DNA of 64,000 nt from Catonia carolina (lineage: Eukaryota > Arthropoda > Insecta > Hemiptera > Achilidae). Where the stretch lies: positions 91,810,541 through 91,874,540 of the forward strand of contig JAQMRL010000008.1 of assembly GCA_035578175.1 (NCBI GenBank). The letters are read 5' to 3'. Positions 12,201 to 20,463 of the stretch are shown here, piece by piece. The notes beneath the pieces are model-generated. The model did not search any database. It had not been told where the DNA came from and saw nothing but the letters and a program-made list of their open reading frames with translations. Each line of letters opens with the position of its first letter. The stretch's first letter is position 1. Made by a program: the position numbers and the translations under genes.

Positions 12201-15200
12201 TCACTATCAAACGTGGAAATATTTCAATTTTGAGTTGGTAAAACTTTTCTTCCACAAACTATATTATCTATTTTTTAGTTCACCAACAATATAGCTTATA
12301 GTAATGAACGCACATGTTTTGAGAAAGGAAATCTATTCGTCTTTGTCTACCTTATTTATTTGAACATTTCTTGTCCTCTTACCCAGTATGACCTTTTATT
12401 AATATTATCTTTTGCTTATTGTACATTCAAACAATTATATGAGTTTAATAACCTACACACTGAAATCGATATGTGAAGTGAGAACGCACAAGACAATACA
12501 AGCGTTCAGATCACCTAGCCACGCCAAAAAAATCCTATATATTTCCAACTAGAGGGTGTTTTTTTTAGAGGTATAGAACTTTAAGTTGGCAGTACTGATT
12601 TCCATGGTGGCCATTTTGAAAACTCTTTTGTAATTTATGTTCAGTTTGGTTTGCCATTTTATAATGAATAGACTGATGCCTGAACAACCTTGCAAATTGT
12701 GCAGATTTATTTTGAAAATCATGGTTCGGTTCGTGAAACCCATCACGCACTATGTCCGTTTTATGATCGACATAATCGTCCATCAGAGCATTTTGTTCAG
12801 TGATGAAGCCCATTTTTGGTTGAATGGCTACGTGAATAGACAAAACTTCTGCATTTGGAGTGAAGGTAATCCTCGATATATTGCTGAGAAGCCTTTACAT
12901 CCAGAAAAAGTGACTGTTTGGTGTGCTTTATGGGCTGGTGGAGTCATTGGTCCTTACTTCTTCAAAAATGATGCCGGGGAGAATGTTACAGTCAATGGTG
13001 ACCGCTACAGAGCCATGATCAATGACTTTTTTGTTCCTGAATTGAATCGCCTTAATGTTGGAGAGCTGTAGTTTCAACAAGATTGTGCAACATGTCACAC
13101 AGCGCGTGCCACAATTGATTTACTGAAGGAAACGTTTGGTGAACGCATAATTTCACGTTCTGGACTTGTAAATGGGCCTTCAAGGTCGTGCGATCTAACA
13201 CCGCTGGACTATTTTCTGTGGGGGTATGTGAAGTTGCTAGTCTATGCCAATAAGCCACAGACAACAGAAGACTTGGAAGGCAACATTTGCCGCGTTATTA
13301 CCAATATATGGCCCCAAATGCTGCAAAAAGTGGTCACAAATTGGAAATCTTGATTGGACCACGTCCGAGCCAGCTGCGGCGGCTACATGCCGGAAATTAT
13401 TTTTAAATAAAAATGGCAAATAATTATCTTTAAAATAAAACCAATTCCACGTCAATTGTTCAATTATTCTGAGTTTTATTTCATTTTAAAGTTCTATACC
13501 TCTAAAAAAAACATCCTATACTATATCTCGGCTAAATTTTAATAGTGATGTGATACATCATTTTATTCACGAAACTGTCTTTTAAAAAATGTGGTTTGTA
13601 CAAATTTATGATAAATTACAATTTCAGCACGTTACAGCAAAAAATATGAACTTTTTTGTGCCCATTCGTGCCATCTAGCAAACAGATAAAGAAACCAATT
13701 TTTTAATGTTTGTACATTCAAAATATCTGTACTTATTATAAAAATAGCTGTAAAAATAGCTGTTGGAAAATTAGAGATGGCGTATGTACAGATGAAAGGA
13801 TTTTACAACAAAAAGTGTATCTCCCGCAACACCAAGTTAAGACACTTAAACACGGTGGTCCTCCCACAGGTTTTGTACGCGGCTGAGACTCTGACATGTT
13901 ACAGAAAGGGAGAACTTGCAAAGCTGGACAAGGTACACAGAAGATTTGGCCAGACAATATTGGGAACAGTCTATGACCCGGACACTAACATACATAAAAA
14001 ACGATCAAACGAAGTAATAATGAATTTTCTGGGGGAATCCTTGGCAACAAAGTGTCGGAAAAGACGACTGCAATATTACGGACATCTAATGAGGTTTAGG
14101 GATATGGAAAATGAGACCTACAAGTTGATCAGAAGCCAGGAAGGACTTAAAACGAGAGACAGATGGTTGAAGGAAGTGGAGGAAGACCTCATAACGTTGG
14201 ACATCTCGGGCAACGACATTATGAACAGAGACATTTTTAGGCACAAGATTAAGACTTTCGGGAATTTCCATTCTGCTGAGTCCAAGACTAGAATCTGGAC
14301 AGAGGAGGAGAGACAGGTGGTGAGTAGGAGGATGAGGGAGTACCACGCAAGGAGGCGACAGCTCCCAAAACAGCTTAAGGGAAAATGAATTTAATTACAT
14401 AACTAGTGCGCTCTTAAAAGGGCTATACAATTAAAAAAAAAAAAAAAAAAAAAAATAGCTGTAATTTTTTCTTAATTCTTAATCGATAATGAAATTAGAT
14501 AAATGCATTTATTCAGGAGTAGCTCTGAACCATGAGACTAGAGCCTATCCTTGAATTTTAGCAGAAATAGAGTTTACAATTTCTAGTAAACAATAAATGT
14601 AGTAAATAAAGTTATTTAAAAAAAATGTAAAAGCTATTTTTCAAGATATTTCAAAAAAAATGAAAAATCGCATGAATTAACAATTACTTCCGGTTGACTG
14701 ATTTTGATGAAAATGTTCACGTCGGGTCCTTTAGTGATACAACACTTACGTTTCAAGATTCAACTTTGTATGATAACCATCTACAGATATTTTGTTTCAC
14801 ACACAGACCAATCGCTAAAAATATGTTTTCTGGGTTCAGTGGGCCTGAAAATGTGTATTTCCAGTAAAAACTCAATTTAAAAAAATCTGGTGTGAAACAC
14901 TCACACAATGTTCTCTTGCCAATGCAAATAATTAACAATATAGCCTAAAATTAGTAATAAAACATTAGAAATAAACAAAAAACTAACCTAAAAAAATAAC
15001 CTTATTTTAATCATGAGTGAAAGACACAAAAGAAAAATCTGGTGTGAAACACTCACACAACTTTCTCTTGCCTATGCAAATAATAAACAATAATCCTAAC
15101 ATTATTAATAAAATATTAGAAATAAACAAAAAACTAACCTCAAAAACATAACCTCATTTTAATCATGAGTGAAAGACGCAAAATGAAAATCAACCTCAGT

Positions 15201-18200
15201 TTGGCTTAAAAATACGGAAAATCACTTTTTCAAGCTAAACTAGGCTCCGTGGAGAAAAATGCTATCAATAAAAGTTGTAGATCTTTTAATTTTTTATAAA
15301 TTTAATTATATACACTTTTGTCGTAAAATGCATACTAAGACCGAAATCTTAAAAAAATAAATTTTACACACATTTTCGTGAGAAAAAATCAGAAAATCGC
15401 AAATTACCGCTAAACTAAGCGTTATGCAAAACATTGTTTGAAATAAAAGTTGTAGGATTTTAAATTCTCTACAATTTTTATTATATAAATTGTTGCGCTA
15501 AAATGCATATTAAAGCCGTAATCTTAAAAAAAAAGTTTTTACGAGAAAACACCCTCACCAAGAATTTCAGCAAACATGGCGCCGACCCTATCTTGTAGAG
15601 AATAAAAAATTGAGTAAACCAGGCGATTTTAAAAAAAATCATAGGACCAGTTTTTGAGAAAATCGCAAAAAAGTAAAAAATTATACGAATAAACTACTAC
15701 TTCCAGTTGACCAATTTTGATAAAAATGTTCGTGTCGGGTCCGGTAGTGGTATGTAACTTACGTTTCAAGTTTCAAGTTCGTACGATGTTCCGTTCTTGA
15801 GATATTCTGTTCACACACACTCACGCACGCACGCACACAGCGCACACACACACACACACACAGACAGACCAATCGCTAAAAACATGTTTTTTGGATTCAG
15901 GGGGTCTGAAAACGTATAGATCCGGTGAAAACTCGATTTCGAAAAATCAACATGAAAACAATACTTTCCTTCCTATATATTCATATAGGCAAGAGAAAGT
16001 AAAAATCAACCTCAGTTTGGCTTAAAAATACAGAAAATCACTCTTTCACGCTAAATTAGGCTCTGTAGAGAAAAATTTTTTATATAAAAGTTGTAGATCT
16101 TTCAATTTCCTATAAATTTGATTCTATACACTTTGGCATTAAATACATACTAAGCCCAAAATCTTAAAAAAATCGATTTTTCACACGTTTTCATGAGAAA
16201 AAAAACAGAAAAACGGTAATTACCGCTAAACTAAGAGTTATACAAAATATTGTTTGAAGTAAAAGTTGTAGGATTTAAAATTCTCTACAACTTTTCTTAT
16301 GTAAATTTTGGCCCTAAAATGCATATTAAAGCCGCAATCTTAAAAAAACAATTTCTTTACGTGAAAACAGCCTCACTGAGAATTTCAGCAAACATGGCGC
16401 CTACCCTATCTTGTAGAGCATAAAAAAATTAGTAAATCAGGCGATTTTAAAAAAAAAATCGTAGGACCAGCTTTTGAGAAAATCGCAAAAAAGTGAAAAA
16501 TTACACGAATAAACTACTACTTCCGGTTGTCCGATTTTGATGAAAATGTTCATGTTGCGTCCGGTAGTGGTACGTAACTTAAGTTTCAAGTTTGTATGAT
16601 ATTTTGTTCTTGAGATATTCTGTTCACACACACAAACACCAGACCATTCGCTAAAAACATGTTTTTTGGGTTCTCAAGGGGTCTGAAAACGTGTAGATCC
16701 GGTGAAAACTCGATTTCTTAAAATCGACATGAAAACAATACTTTCCTTCCTGTATATTCACATAGGCAAGAGAAAGTAAAAAAATTGACACTACAATAAT
16801 TTCCTTCCCTCTGTATTCATAAAAGGTAAAAAAAAGTAAAAACGTATAGTAAAATATTCTTACTCGAGAGTAGCTTGAAGAGATAGAGGATTTTTTAATC
16901 CTAAATGCTTCAATAAAACGTTAACCACGTGATCCTTTTTAACCAATAATTCTGGAAGCGTTTTCACACTAAAAATACTAATCTCGTGTTTTAAAAGTCC
17001 AAACGTTTCTGATTTATTTGATAAATCCAATTTTTGATAAACAGTAAAAAAATTTGTAACTGTTTCATCTGTATTTTCTTCATAAACATGGCAGACTCGA
17101 TGAAATACATCTACATTGATGTTTGAAATACGTTCAGCAAATGGTTGAAACTGTAACAGGCAAAACAAAACACAATTTATTTTTTTTAAACAGGAATTCT
17201 TATAACAATACTATGTAATTTTCTAAAAGTAAAAATCTGGTGTGAAACACACACAACTTTTGCCAGAATAATTAACAATAAACCTAACATTATTAATAAA
17301 ACATTAGAAATAAACAAAAAACTAACTTTAATAACATAACCTAATTTTAATCATGAGTCAAACACGCAAAATGAAAATCAACCTCAGTTAGGCTTAAAAA
17401 TACAGAAAATCAGGCTTTCACGATAAACTAGGCTCTGTAGAGAAAAATGCTTTTAATAAAAGTTGTAGATCTTTTAATTTGCTATAAATTTGACTATATA
17501 CACTTTTGTCGTAAAATGAATACTAAGGCCGAAATCTTAAAAAAATCCATTTTTCACACGTTTTCGTGAGAAAAAAAAAACAGAAAATCGCTAATTACCG
17601 CTAAACTAAGCGTTATGCAAATAAATGTTTGAAATAAAAGTTATGGAATTTTAAATTCTCTACAACTTTTATTACATAAACTTTTGCGCTAAAATGCATA
17701 TAAAAGCCGCAATCTTAAAAAAACAATTTTTTTGACGTAAAAAACAGACTCACCAAGATTTCAACAAACATGGCGCCTATCTTATCTTGTAGAGCATAAA
17801 AAATTTAGTAAACGAGGTGATTTTAAAAAAAATCATAGGACCAGTTTTTAAGAAAATCACAAAAAAGTGAAAAAATTACACTAATAAACTACTACTTCCG
17901 GTTGACCGATTTTGAGGAAAATGTTCGTGTCGGGTCCGGTAGTGGTATGTAACTTAAGTTTTAAGTTTAAGTTCGTACGATGTTCCATTTTGAGATATTC
18001 TGTTCACACACATACTCACAGACCAATCGCTAAAAAAATGTTTTTTGGGTTCAGGGGGTCTGAAAACGTGTAGATCTGGTGAAAACTTGATTTCGAAAAA
18101 TCGACATGAAAACAATACTTTCCTTCCTATATATTCATATAGGCAAGAGAAAGTACAAACCAAAAAATACTACAACACTAAATTTTTGATTGAAAATAAA

Positions 18201-20463
18201 TTATAATCCACATAAGAACGATACGAGACAATACGATGTCAAAAGCGAACTGGTAATATATACAACATGTTCTCTGTCAAAAATGCGGAGAGAAATTTAA
18301 GGGTTTTATAAGTAATCATCAAATTCAATTGTGAAATAACGAGTGACTAAATTAATATTACATGACTAATCATTAAAATAAAATTATTAACTTTTAAAGT
18401 TCTCTTGTTTCGCCATACAGATCCAGAGGTAATATGTATAATTTGTAACCACATTTATTTATGAAAAAGAATGGAAATGAAGTATAGGCCTAACGTTTTT
18501 ATATATTTATTGATCAATACTTAAAACATCAGTCATGATATATGATGTAGGCCTAACAGTTTCATTTATAAAATTAGTATTAGTATTTTGTTGTTACTTT
18601 TTAATCAGCGTGTACACATATTTAAATAATGCGCAAGCTCAGTACGTCATTATTTGTTTACTTGAGACATCTTTCTTATGAGGTGAACAGAGTATAGTTA
18701 AATTTAAAAGTGGTGTTATTAGACGAAAAGGTTATTGATAACCTTATTTAGTTTTAACAGTCTCATTTTCTTTTTTTTTTTAACATTCGACTGTTCTGCA
18801 ATTACTGCTAATGCAGACGGTGAAGGATGAAATGATTTTTTGTAACATATGAAAATATGCCATGCTTGAATGGGATTCGAACCCAAGACCGCATGATGAG
18901 AGGCGAGCACGTTATCAACTACGCCAATGCAGCCGGCATATAACAGTCTTATGCTGTTATACTGGGAGATTCATTTAAAAGTAGCCCGCCGCTCGAGTAA
19001 TTTTCAAATGCTGTATTGGCAACACTGATCACGATGTGATCGACTGGCCTTTATAGTACAATTTATATTATTATATTATTATAGAGTACAATTTTTTCCA
19101 GCAAGATGGTGCAACATGTCACACGTCTTGCCAGTCCCTATCTCATATCAATCAGGATTTTCCCATGCGAGTTGTTAGTAAAGATTTGTGGCCTCCTCGT
19201 TCACCCGATTAGAGTATGTGCAATTTTTTCTATGGGGTTATTTAAAAGGAACTGTTTACCAAACAAACCCCCGCAGTATACATGAGCTAAAGAATAACAT
19301 CGTGGCAGCCATTCAAGCTATAGACGTTTCCGTATTGCATCGTGTGTGCATTATTAACATTGAACGAGCGCAAAAATGTGTAAGCGTTCAAGGACGCCAC
19401 TTTCAGCATCTACTGTACAGGTGAAGTTGAAATTTGTATATAAATTTTAAATAAATATGTAAAATTATGTATTAAGTAATTCTATTTATTCATTTACTAT
19501 TTGAATCCGATTGAGTGCCGAAGGCCGCTGTTAAATGCAGCGGGCTACTTTTAAATGAATCACCTGTATTTTTTTTTTGTTTAACGTCCGACTGTTCTGC
19601 AATTACTGCTAATGCAGACGGTGAATGATGAAATGATTTTTTGTAACGTATGAAAAAATGCCCTGCCTGAATGGGATTCAAACCCAAGACCGCATGATGA
19701 GAGGCGAGCACGTTACCAACTTCGCCAATGCGGCCGGTATTATAAAGTAACAGCTAACAGGATGTTTTTAGTAGGTAATCTGTTATCACGAAAACTGGCT
19801 CATCCAGTAACAATGTTATTAATCCTGTTACGTTAAATATGCCCCATCACGAGTAGCTTCTCTGAGGGAACATCATTAAACATTACTGACCTTAGTAGTT
19901 TAAATTGAGACCAGATGAAAGTAAACCAAAAACTGTTATGACATTAAAATAAAGAAGCCAACATGGCTGTCATTACTTTAACATGGAAATCAAAAATAGT
20001 AGTTGTTCACCTTTCAGTTAAAAACATTTAGTTAAAATTTCATTGAAAAACAATGAATAAATTTCTAAAATCTATAGAAATATAAATTAACGCACATAAC
20101 ACAATTTAAAACTGTATTAATTTAATATTATAAATGGTAGTTTTGAAGATAACCTTAAAACATAAACTTAAACTAACATAACCAGTTATATTAAAATCAC
20201 AATTAATTCTCTGTAAAATTAATCGAATATGACCATAACAACTGTATAAATTCATGTAATAAGATATAAATCAAAGATAATGCACCCTTGTTTACGATTT
20301 TAAAATCTAAGAAACATACAACACGTAACGTCACGAGATAAAATGTTCAATAAAAAAATAAAATTAACATGCAATTACTGAGTTCCTTTATTACAATAAA
20401 ATAATATTTTTTATATACCTTAAACCTATTAGATTCCTTATGACGAAGCGGTTTATTTTTCAT
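2977..20463 (-). CDS. UTP20: UTP20, SSU processome component (5' part, five exons)
   Basis: UTP20 is a very large HEAT-repeat nucleolar protein (about 2,800 residues in animals) of the small-subunit processome, needed for early pre-rRNA cleavage and 18S rRNA maturation. Five exons are visible, joined by consensus GT/AG sites: 20419-20463, 16864-17150, 11578-11911, 9635-9853 and 2977-3252, coding for 387 residues without a stop. The conserved N-terminus reads MKNKPLRHKESNRFK and continues into FQPFAERISNINVDVFHR, matching the animal UTP20 start in order and spacing. Later segments (LVVALAQDL, NNFAADSFAFIARKV, GISNNFHSC) also match the family. The remaining roughly 85 percent lies left of the window. 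Introns are 1.7-6.4 kb and full of transposons. The 5' end faces UTP18. Identification is from remembered family sequence, with high confidence. Confidence 0.93.
3300..3640 (-). pseudogene. LINE reverse transcriptase C-terminal fragment
   Basis: Translated on the minus strand, 3560-3640 gives LYSSDCWTLTAQQMSRIEAA, the hallmark block that follows the reverse transcriptase domain in many insect LINEs (family form L-Y-G-S-E-C-W). Downstream frames are broken by stops. The fragment's 5' side is cut at 3640 by the MITE that begins at 3641. Confidence 0.65.
3641..4115. mobile_element. MITE with CAGGGT ends and TA target
   Basis: Left terminus CAGGGTCGACTAGGAGGAAA pairs with the complemented right terminus CAGGGTGGACCGGGAGGAAA, each flanked by TA, the signature of a Tc1/mariner-type insertion. 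The interior (3850-4070) is related to one arm of the 840-bp palindromic MITE at 56964-57803, including a shared 'cagttctgggacct' segment and 'cgaaatctttcgct'. No transposase coding is seen. It is inserted in the LINE fragment at 3300-3640. Confidence 0.75.
4752..5741 (-). pseudogene. LINE reverse transcriptase, catalytic Asp lost
   Basis: The 329-residue frame contains the reverse transcriptase blocks FLDLSKAFDCVDHEVLL, GVPQGSILGPILFLLYIN and SFLDRTLSWDYY-like C-terminal motifs. The catalytic box reads LLFAGDTSII, where the family has A-D-D: the first Asp of the pair is Gly. This alone should abolish polymerisation. The frame stops early at NHNT, whereas the sibling copy at 21917-22180 continues for about 50 more residues. 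Upstream (about 5742-6600) the same protein continues in other frames with stops. Confidence 0.85.
6617..7630 (-). pseudogene. LINE endonuclease domain, broken into three frames
   Basis: This is the apurinic/apyrimidinic-type endonuclease of the LINE ORF2. Segment 7166-7630 has SILHQNIQYLSNKID and PDMVLFTEHGLK (the N- and E-containing blocks). Segment 6881-7159 has VVCVYRSPNGDWDQF, VVVMGDYNVNLA and ITSHSQTIIDNILTN (GDxNxN and the S-x-T-x-I-D block). Segment 6617-6859 starts with SDHGYQVIKI (the terminal SDH block). The three pieces lie in different frames. A short run of CCTAA units near 6863-6883 marks one break. Confidence 0.82.
7704..8420 (-). pseudogene. LINE ORF1, SGNH hydrolase domain
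   Basis: On the minus strand the product reads VLVLADSHGREC (block I, nucleophile Ser in D-S-H), LIILGGTNDI (G-x-N-D block) and YTKHGLHLNLTGK (C-terminal His block), the catalytic layout of SGNH/GDSL esterases. The reading extends upstream of the first Met to about 8420 through a Lys/Asn-rich linker. In LINEs such esterase ORF1 proteins are thought to act in membrane or ribonucleoprotein handling. The 5' end appears truncated, because no start codon with a clear upstream boundary is seen. Confidence 0.78.
8700..9018. mobile_element. Foldback element (long hairpin)
   Basis: The two halves are near-perfect inverted repeats around a centre near 8860. From 'agtataaagctaa' and 'gataagtgtact' inward to C-rich 'ccccacccctaccccc', each segment recurs complemented on the right up to about 9018. 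The innermost part pairs CCCCCCAAAGTT with AACTTTGGGGG. There is no coding capacity. It is interpreted as a foldback or MITE-type element in UTP20 intron 4. No target duplication could be fixed with confidence. Confidence 0.75.
9030..9634. other. UTP20: Intron 4 of UTP20, no recognised feature
   Basis: AT-rich sequence between the foldback element and exon 4. A short ATA microsatellite lies near 9230-9245. No transposase, SINE promoter box or tandem repeat was recognised. Confidence 0.4.
9635..9853 (-). CDS. UTP20: UTP20 exon 4
   Basis: The acceptor is GTTGCAG. The product is 73 residues, starting GVSGYGRLLFATICG and including NNFHSC, a block shared with vertebrate UTP20. It ends at CGG|GTAAGT in phase 0. 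Confidence 0.92.
10320..10622 (+). mobile_element. tRNA-derived SINE (SINE-C)
   Basis: A B-box match, GGTTCAAATCC, lies near 10362, preceded by a tRNA-like region. It is followed by a body that includes 'ggggttcaattaaccatacc' and 'tgtacaagactacacct', and the element ends in an A-rich tail at about 10600-10622. The body resembles a SINE body recalled from other insect genomes. It lies in the 1.7-kb intron 3 of UTP20, antisense to the gene. The 5' limit is approximate. Confidence 0.65.
10850..11043 (+). repeat. R380 repeat, truncated copy
   Basis: This holds the first half of the R380 family: 'caggcaggtggaatgtt', then 'cttatcacatgaccagc' and 'agaggtagaggtgtaaaaga', and stops after 'gaatttcattata'. 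The usual right half, ending in 'cagcctttcggctgatgac', is absent and replaced by the tandem repeat that follows. Confidence 0.8.
11044..11310. repeat. Imperfect tandem repeat, about 80 bp x 3-4
   Basis: Three to four diverged copies of a unit containing 'agaatgtgctgcacaggcaaat' (split in places) and 'aattttttgatacattc' follow each other. They have point differences and one shorter last unit. It directly abuts the truncated R380 copy and lies in UTP20 intron 3. Confidence 0.8.
11578..11911 (-). CDS. UTP20: UTP20 exon 3
   Basis: The exon starts with one base that completes the Glu codon and then reads LVVALAQDLTRDFYVYYPQF, matching the UTP20 block with L-V-V-x-L-A-x-D-L. It continues with the conserved N-F-A-A-D-S-F-x-F block. 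It ends at GAT|GTAAGT in phase 0. About 111 residues. Confidence 0.93.
12552..13516 (+). mobile_element. Internally deleted Tc1/mariner-type element
   Basis: Inverted ends are flanked by TA (12550-12551 and 13517-13518). Left reads GAGGGTGTTTTTTTTAGAGG; the complemented right end reads GGATGTTTTTTTTAGAGG, and both continue with 'tatagaactttaa'. At 965 bp it is shorter than an autonomous copy and lies in UTP20 intron 2, antisense to the gene. It still carries parts of the transposase reading frame (separate entry). Confidence 0.85.
12690..13351 (+). pseudogene. Tc1/mariner-type transposase, HTH joined to DDE
   Basis: One frame gives a helix-turn-helix segment, IVQIYFENHGSVRETHHAL, ending near HNRPSE. 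This is followed almost at once, in another frame, by the catalytic part: ILFSDEAHFWLNGYVN (first Asp), FQQDCATCHTAR (second Asp) and CDLTPLDYFLWGYVK (third block). About 36 residues separate the second Asp and the Asp of CDLTP. The region that normally links the HTH to the first Asp is deleted. A stop codon at 13069 breaks the frame before FQQD, and a Cys replaces the usual Gly after that Asp. Confidence 0.8.
13764..14451 (+). mobile_element. 5'-truncated LINE insertion with target duplication
   Basis: The insert ends in a poly(A) run (14433-14455) and is flanked by the direct repeat AAAATAGCTGT at 13753-13763 and about 14452-14462, the target duplication of a LINE integration. Only the extreme C-terminus of the ORF2 protein and a short 3' tail are present. 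It lies in UTP20 intron 2, antisense to the gene. Confidence 0.85.
13777..14388 (+). pseudogene. LINE ORF2 C-terminal region (203 codons, open)
   Basis: The frame reads NTVVLPQVLYAAETLTCYRK, then a KLDKVHRRF block and RRLQYYGHLMRFRD, followed by a basic C-terminus RRRQLPKQLKGK and a natural stop 45 bp before the poly(A) tail. This is the region after the reverse transcriptase domain in insect LINEs. The same protein type, more decayed, occurs at 37190-37705 and 48545-50560. The first Met is not a real start, because the copy is truncated upstream. Confidence 0.85.
14660..15000 (-). repeat. R1 repeat, two abutting partial copies
   Basis: Part one (14660-14880) is the end of R1 that holds 'tccggttgactgatttt' and the microsatellite position. 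Directly at 14881 a second piece starts with the R1 3' terminus, 'atctggtgtgaaacactc', in the same orientation. Neither is complete. Confidence 0.75.
15033..16000 (-). repeat. R1 repeat, full-length copy
   Basis: A complete member of the R1 family on the minus strand, from the hairpin terminus 'ggtgtgaaacactcacaca' at 15040 to 'ataggcaagagaaagta' near 16000. It contains the family's internal CA microsatellite (about 15818-15865) and the duplicated block with 'aaaagttgtag'. No open reading frame longer than about 65 codons is present. Confidence 0.85.
16001..16779 (-). repeat. R1 repeat, truncated copy
   Basis: This begins abruptly inside R1 ('aaaatcaacctcagtttgg') directly after the preceding copy and runs to 'acataggcaagagaaagta' near 16779. 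It lacks the hairpin terminus. The head-to-tail arrangement with 15033-16000 suggests unequal exchange or insertion into an older copy. Confidence 0.82.
16864..17150 (-). CDS. UTP20: UTP20 exon 2
   Basis: The acceptor TTACAG precedes FQPFAERISNINVDVFHR, the most conserved N-terminal block of the family. The exon ends in CTCGA|GTAAGA, leaving two bases of a split Glu codon completed by exon 3. It encodes about 95 residues. Copies of the R1 repeat in the same orientation flank it on both sides (16001-16779 and 17233-18157), so it is exposed to deletion by unequal recombination. Confidence 0.93.
17233..18157 (-). repeat. R1 repeat, full-length copy
   Basis: A complete R1 copy of about 925 bp in UTP20 intron 1, from 'ctggtgtgaaacacacaca' to 'ataggcaagagaaagtac'. 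Its microsatellite is short here. Confidence 0.85.
18480..18690. repeat. Dispersed repeat shared with 22590-22790
   Basis: The segment contains 'ttgttactttttaatcagcg', 'tgtacacatatttaaat', 'aataatgcgcaagctcag' and 'tcattatttgtttac'. The same succession recurs complemented at 22590-22790 in UTP18 intron 2, with indels. The class is unknown and there is no coding. Confidence 0.6.
18768..18938 (-). mobile_element. tRNA-derived SINE (SINE-A)
   Basis: On the minus strand it begins 'gccggctgcattggcgtag' (A-box like) and has a B-box GGTTCGAATCC, a central region and the tail 'attgcagaacagtcgaatgt' before the A tail (T run at about 18770-18782). It is the same family as 19569-19738 and 59435-59610. 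Confidence 0.82.
18962..19566 (+). mobile_element. Deleted Tc1/mariner-type element with transposase scrap
   Basis: Inverted ends CTGGGAGATTCATTTAAAAG and, complemented from the right, CAGGTGATTCATTTAAAAG are flanked by TA. Inside, 19100-19423 encodes the second catalytic block DGATCHTSCQ, the third block FFLWGYLKG (after a stop codon in place of the residue following SPD) and the C-terminus ending HFQHLLYR. It is the same transposase superfamily as 12552-13516 but a different family. It is sandwiched between two SINE-A copies. Confidence 0.82.
19569..19738 (-). mobile_element. tRNA-derived SINE (SINE-A)
   Basis: A second SINE-A copy on the minus strand, with 'ggccgcattggcgaagttgg' and B-box GGTTTGAATCC (one change). 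Its A tail touches the right end of the mariner-type element at 19566. Confidence 0.82.
19740..20418. other. UTP20: UTP20 intron 1, no recognised feature
   Basis: AT-rich single-copy-looking sequence just downstream of UTP20 exon 1. No transposon, SINE or exon was recognised. It could carry regulatory sequence because it adjoins the gene start. Confidence 0.4.
20419..20463 (-). CDS. UTP20: UTP20 exon 1 (start codon)
   Basis: This 15-codon exon encodes MKNKPLRHKESNRFK and ends at an AAG|GTATAT donor in phase 0. It is too short to show up as an open reading frame on its own. It was found because the next exon lacks a start and UTP20 proteins begin with a short basic M-K-x-K-P segment followed by R-F. 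The ATG is at 20463-20461. Confidence 0.88.

Noticed and set aside
13777..14388. A host gene of 203 codons.
   Set aside because: The protein blocks are those of LINE C-termini, and the sequence has a poly(A) tail and target duplication.
18900..18940. Possible tRNA gene at the SINE-A head.
   Set aside because: The A and B boxes are followed by a SINE body and A tail and recur in three copies, and no full cloverleaf with acceptor stem closes, so these are SINEs. The same reasoning applies to SINE-B.
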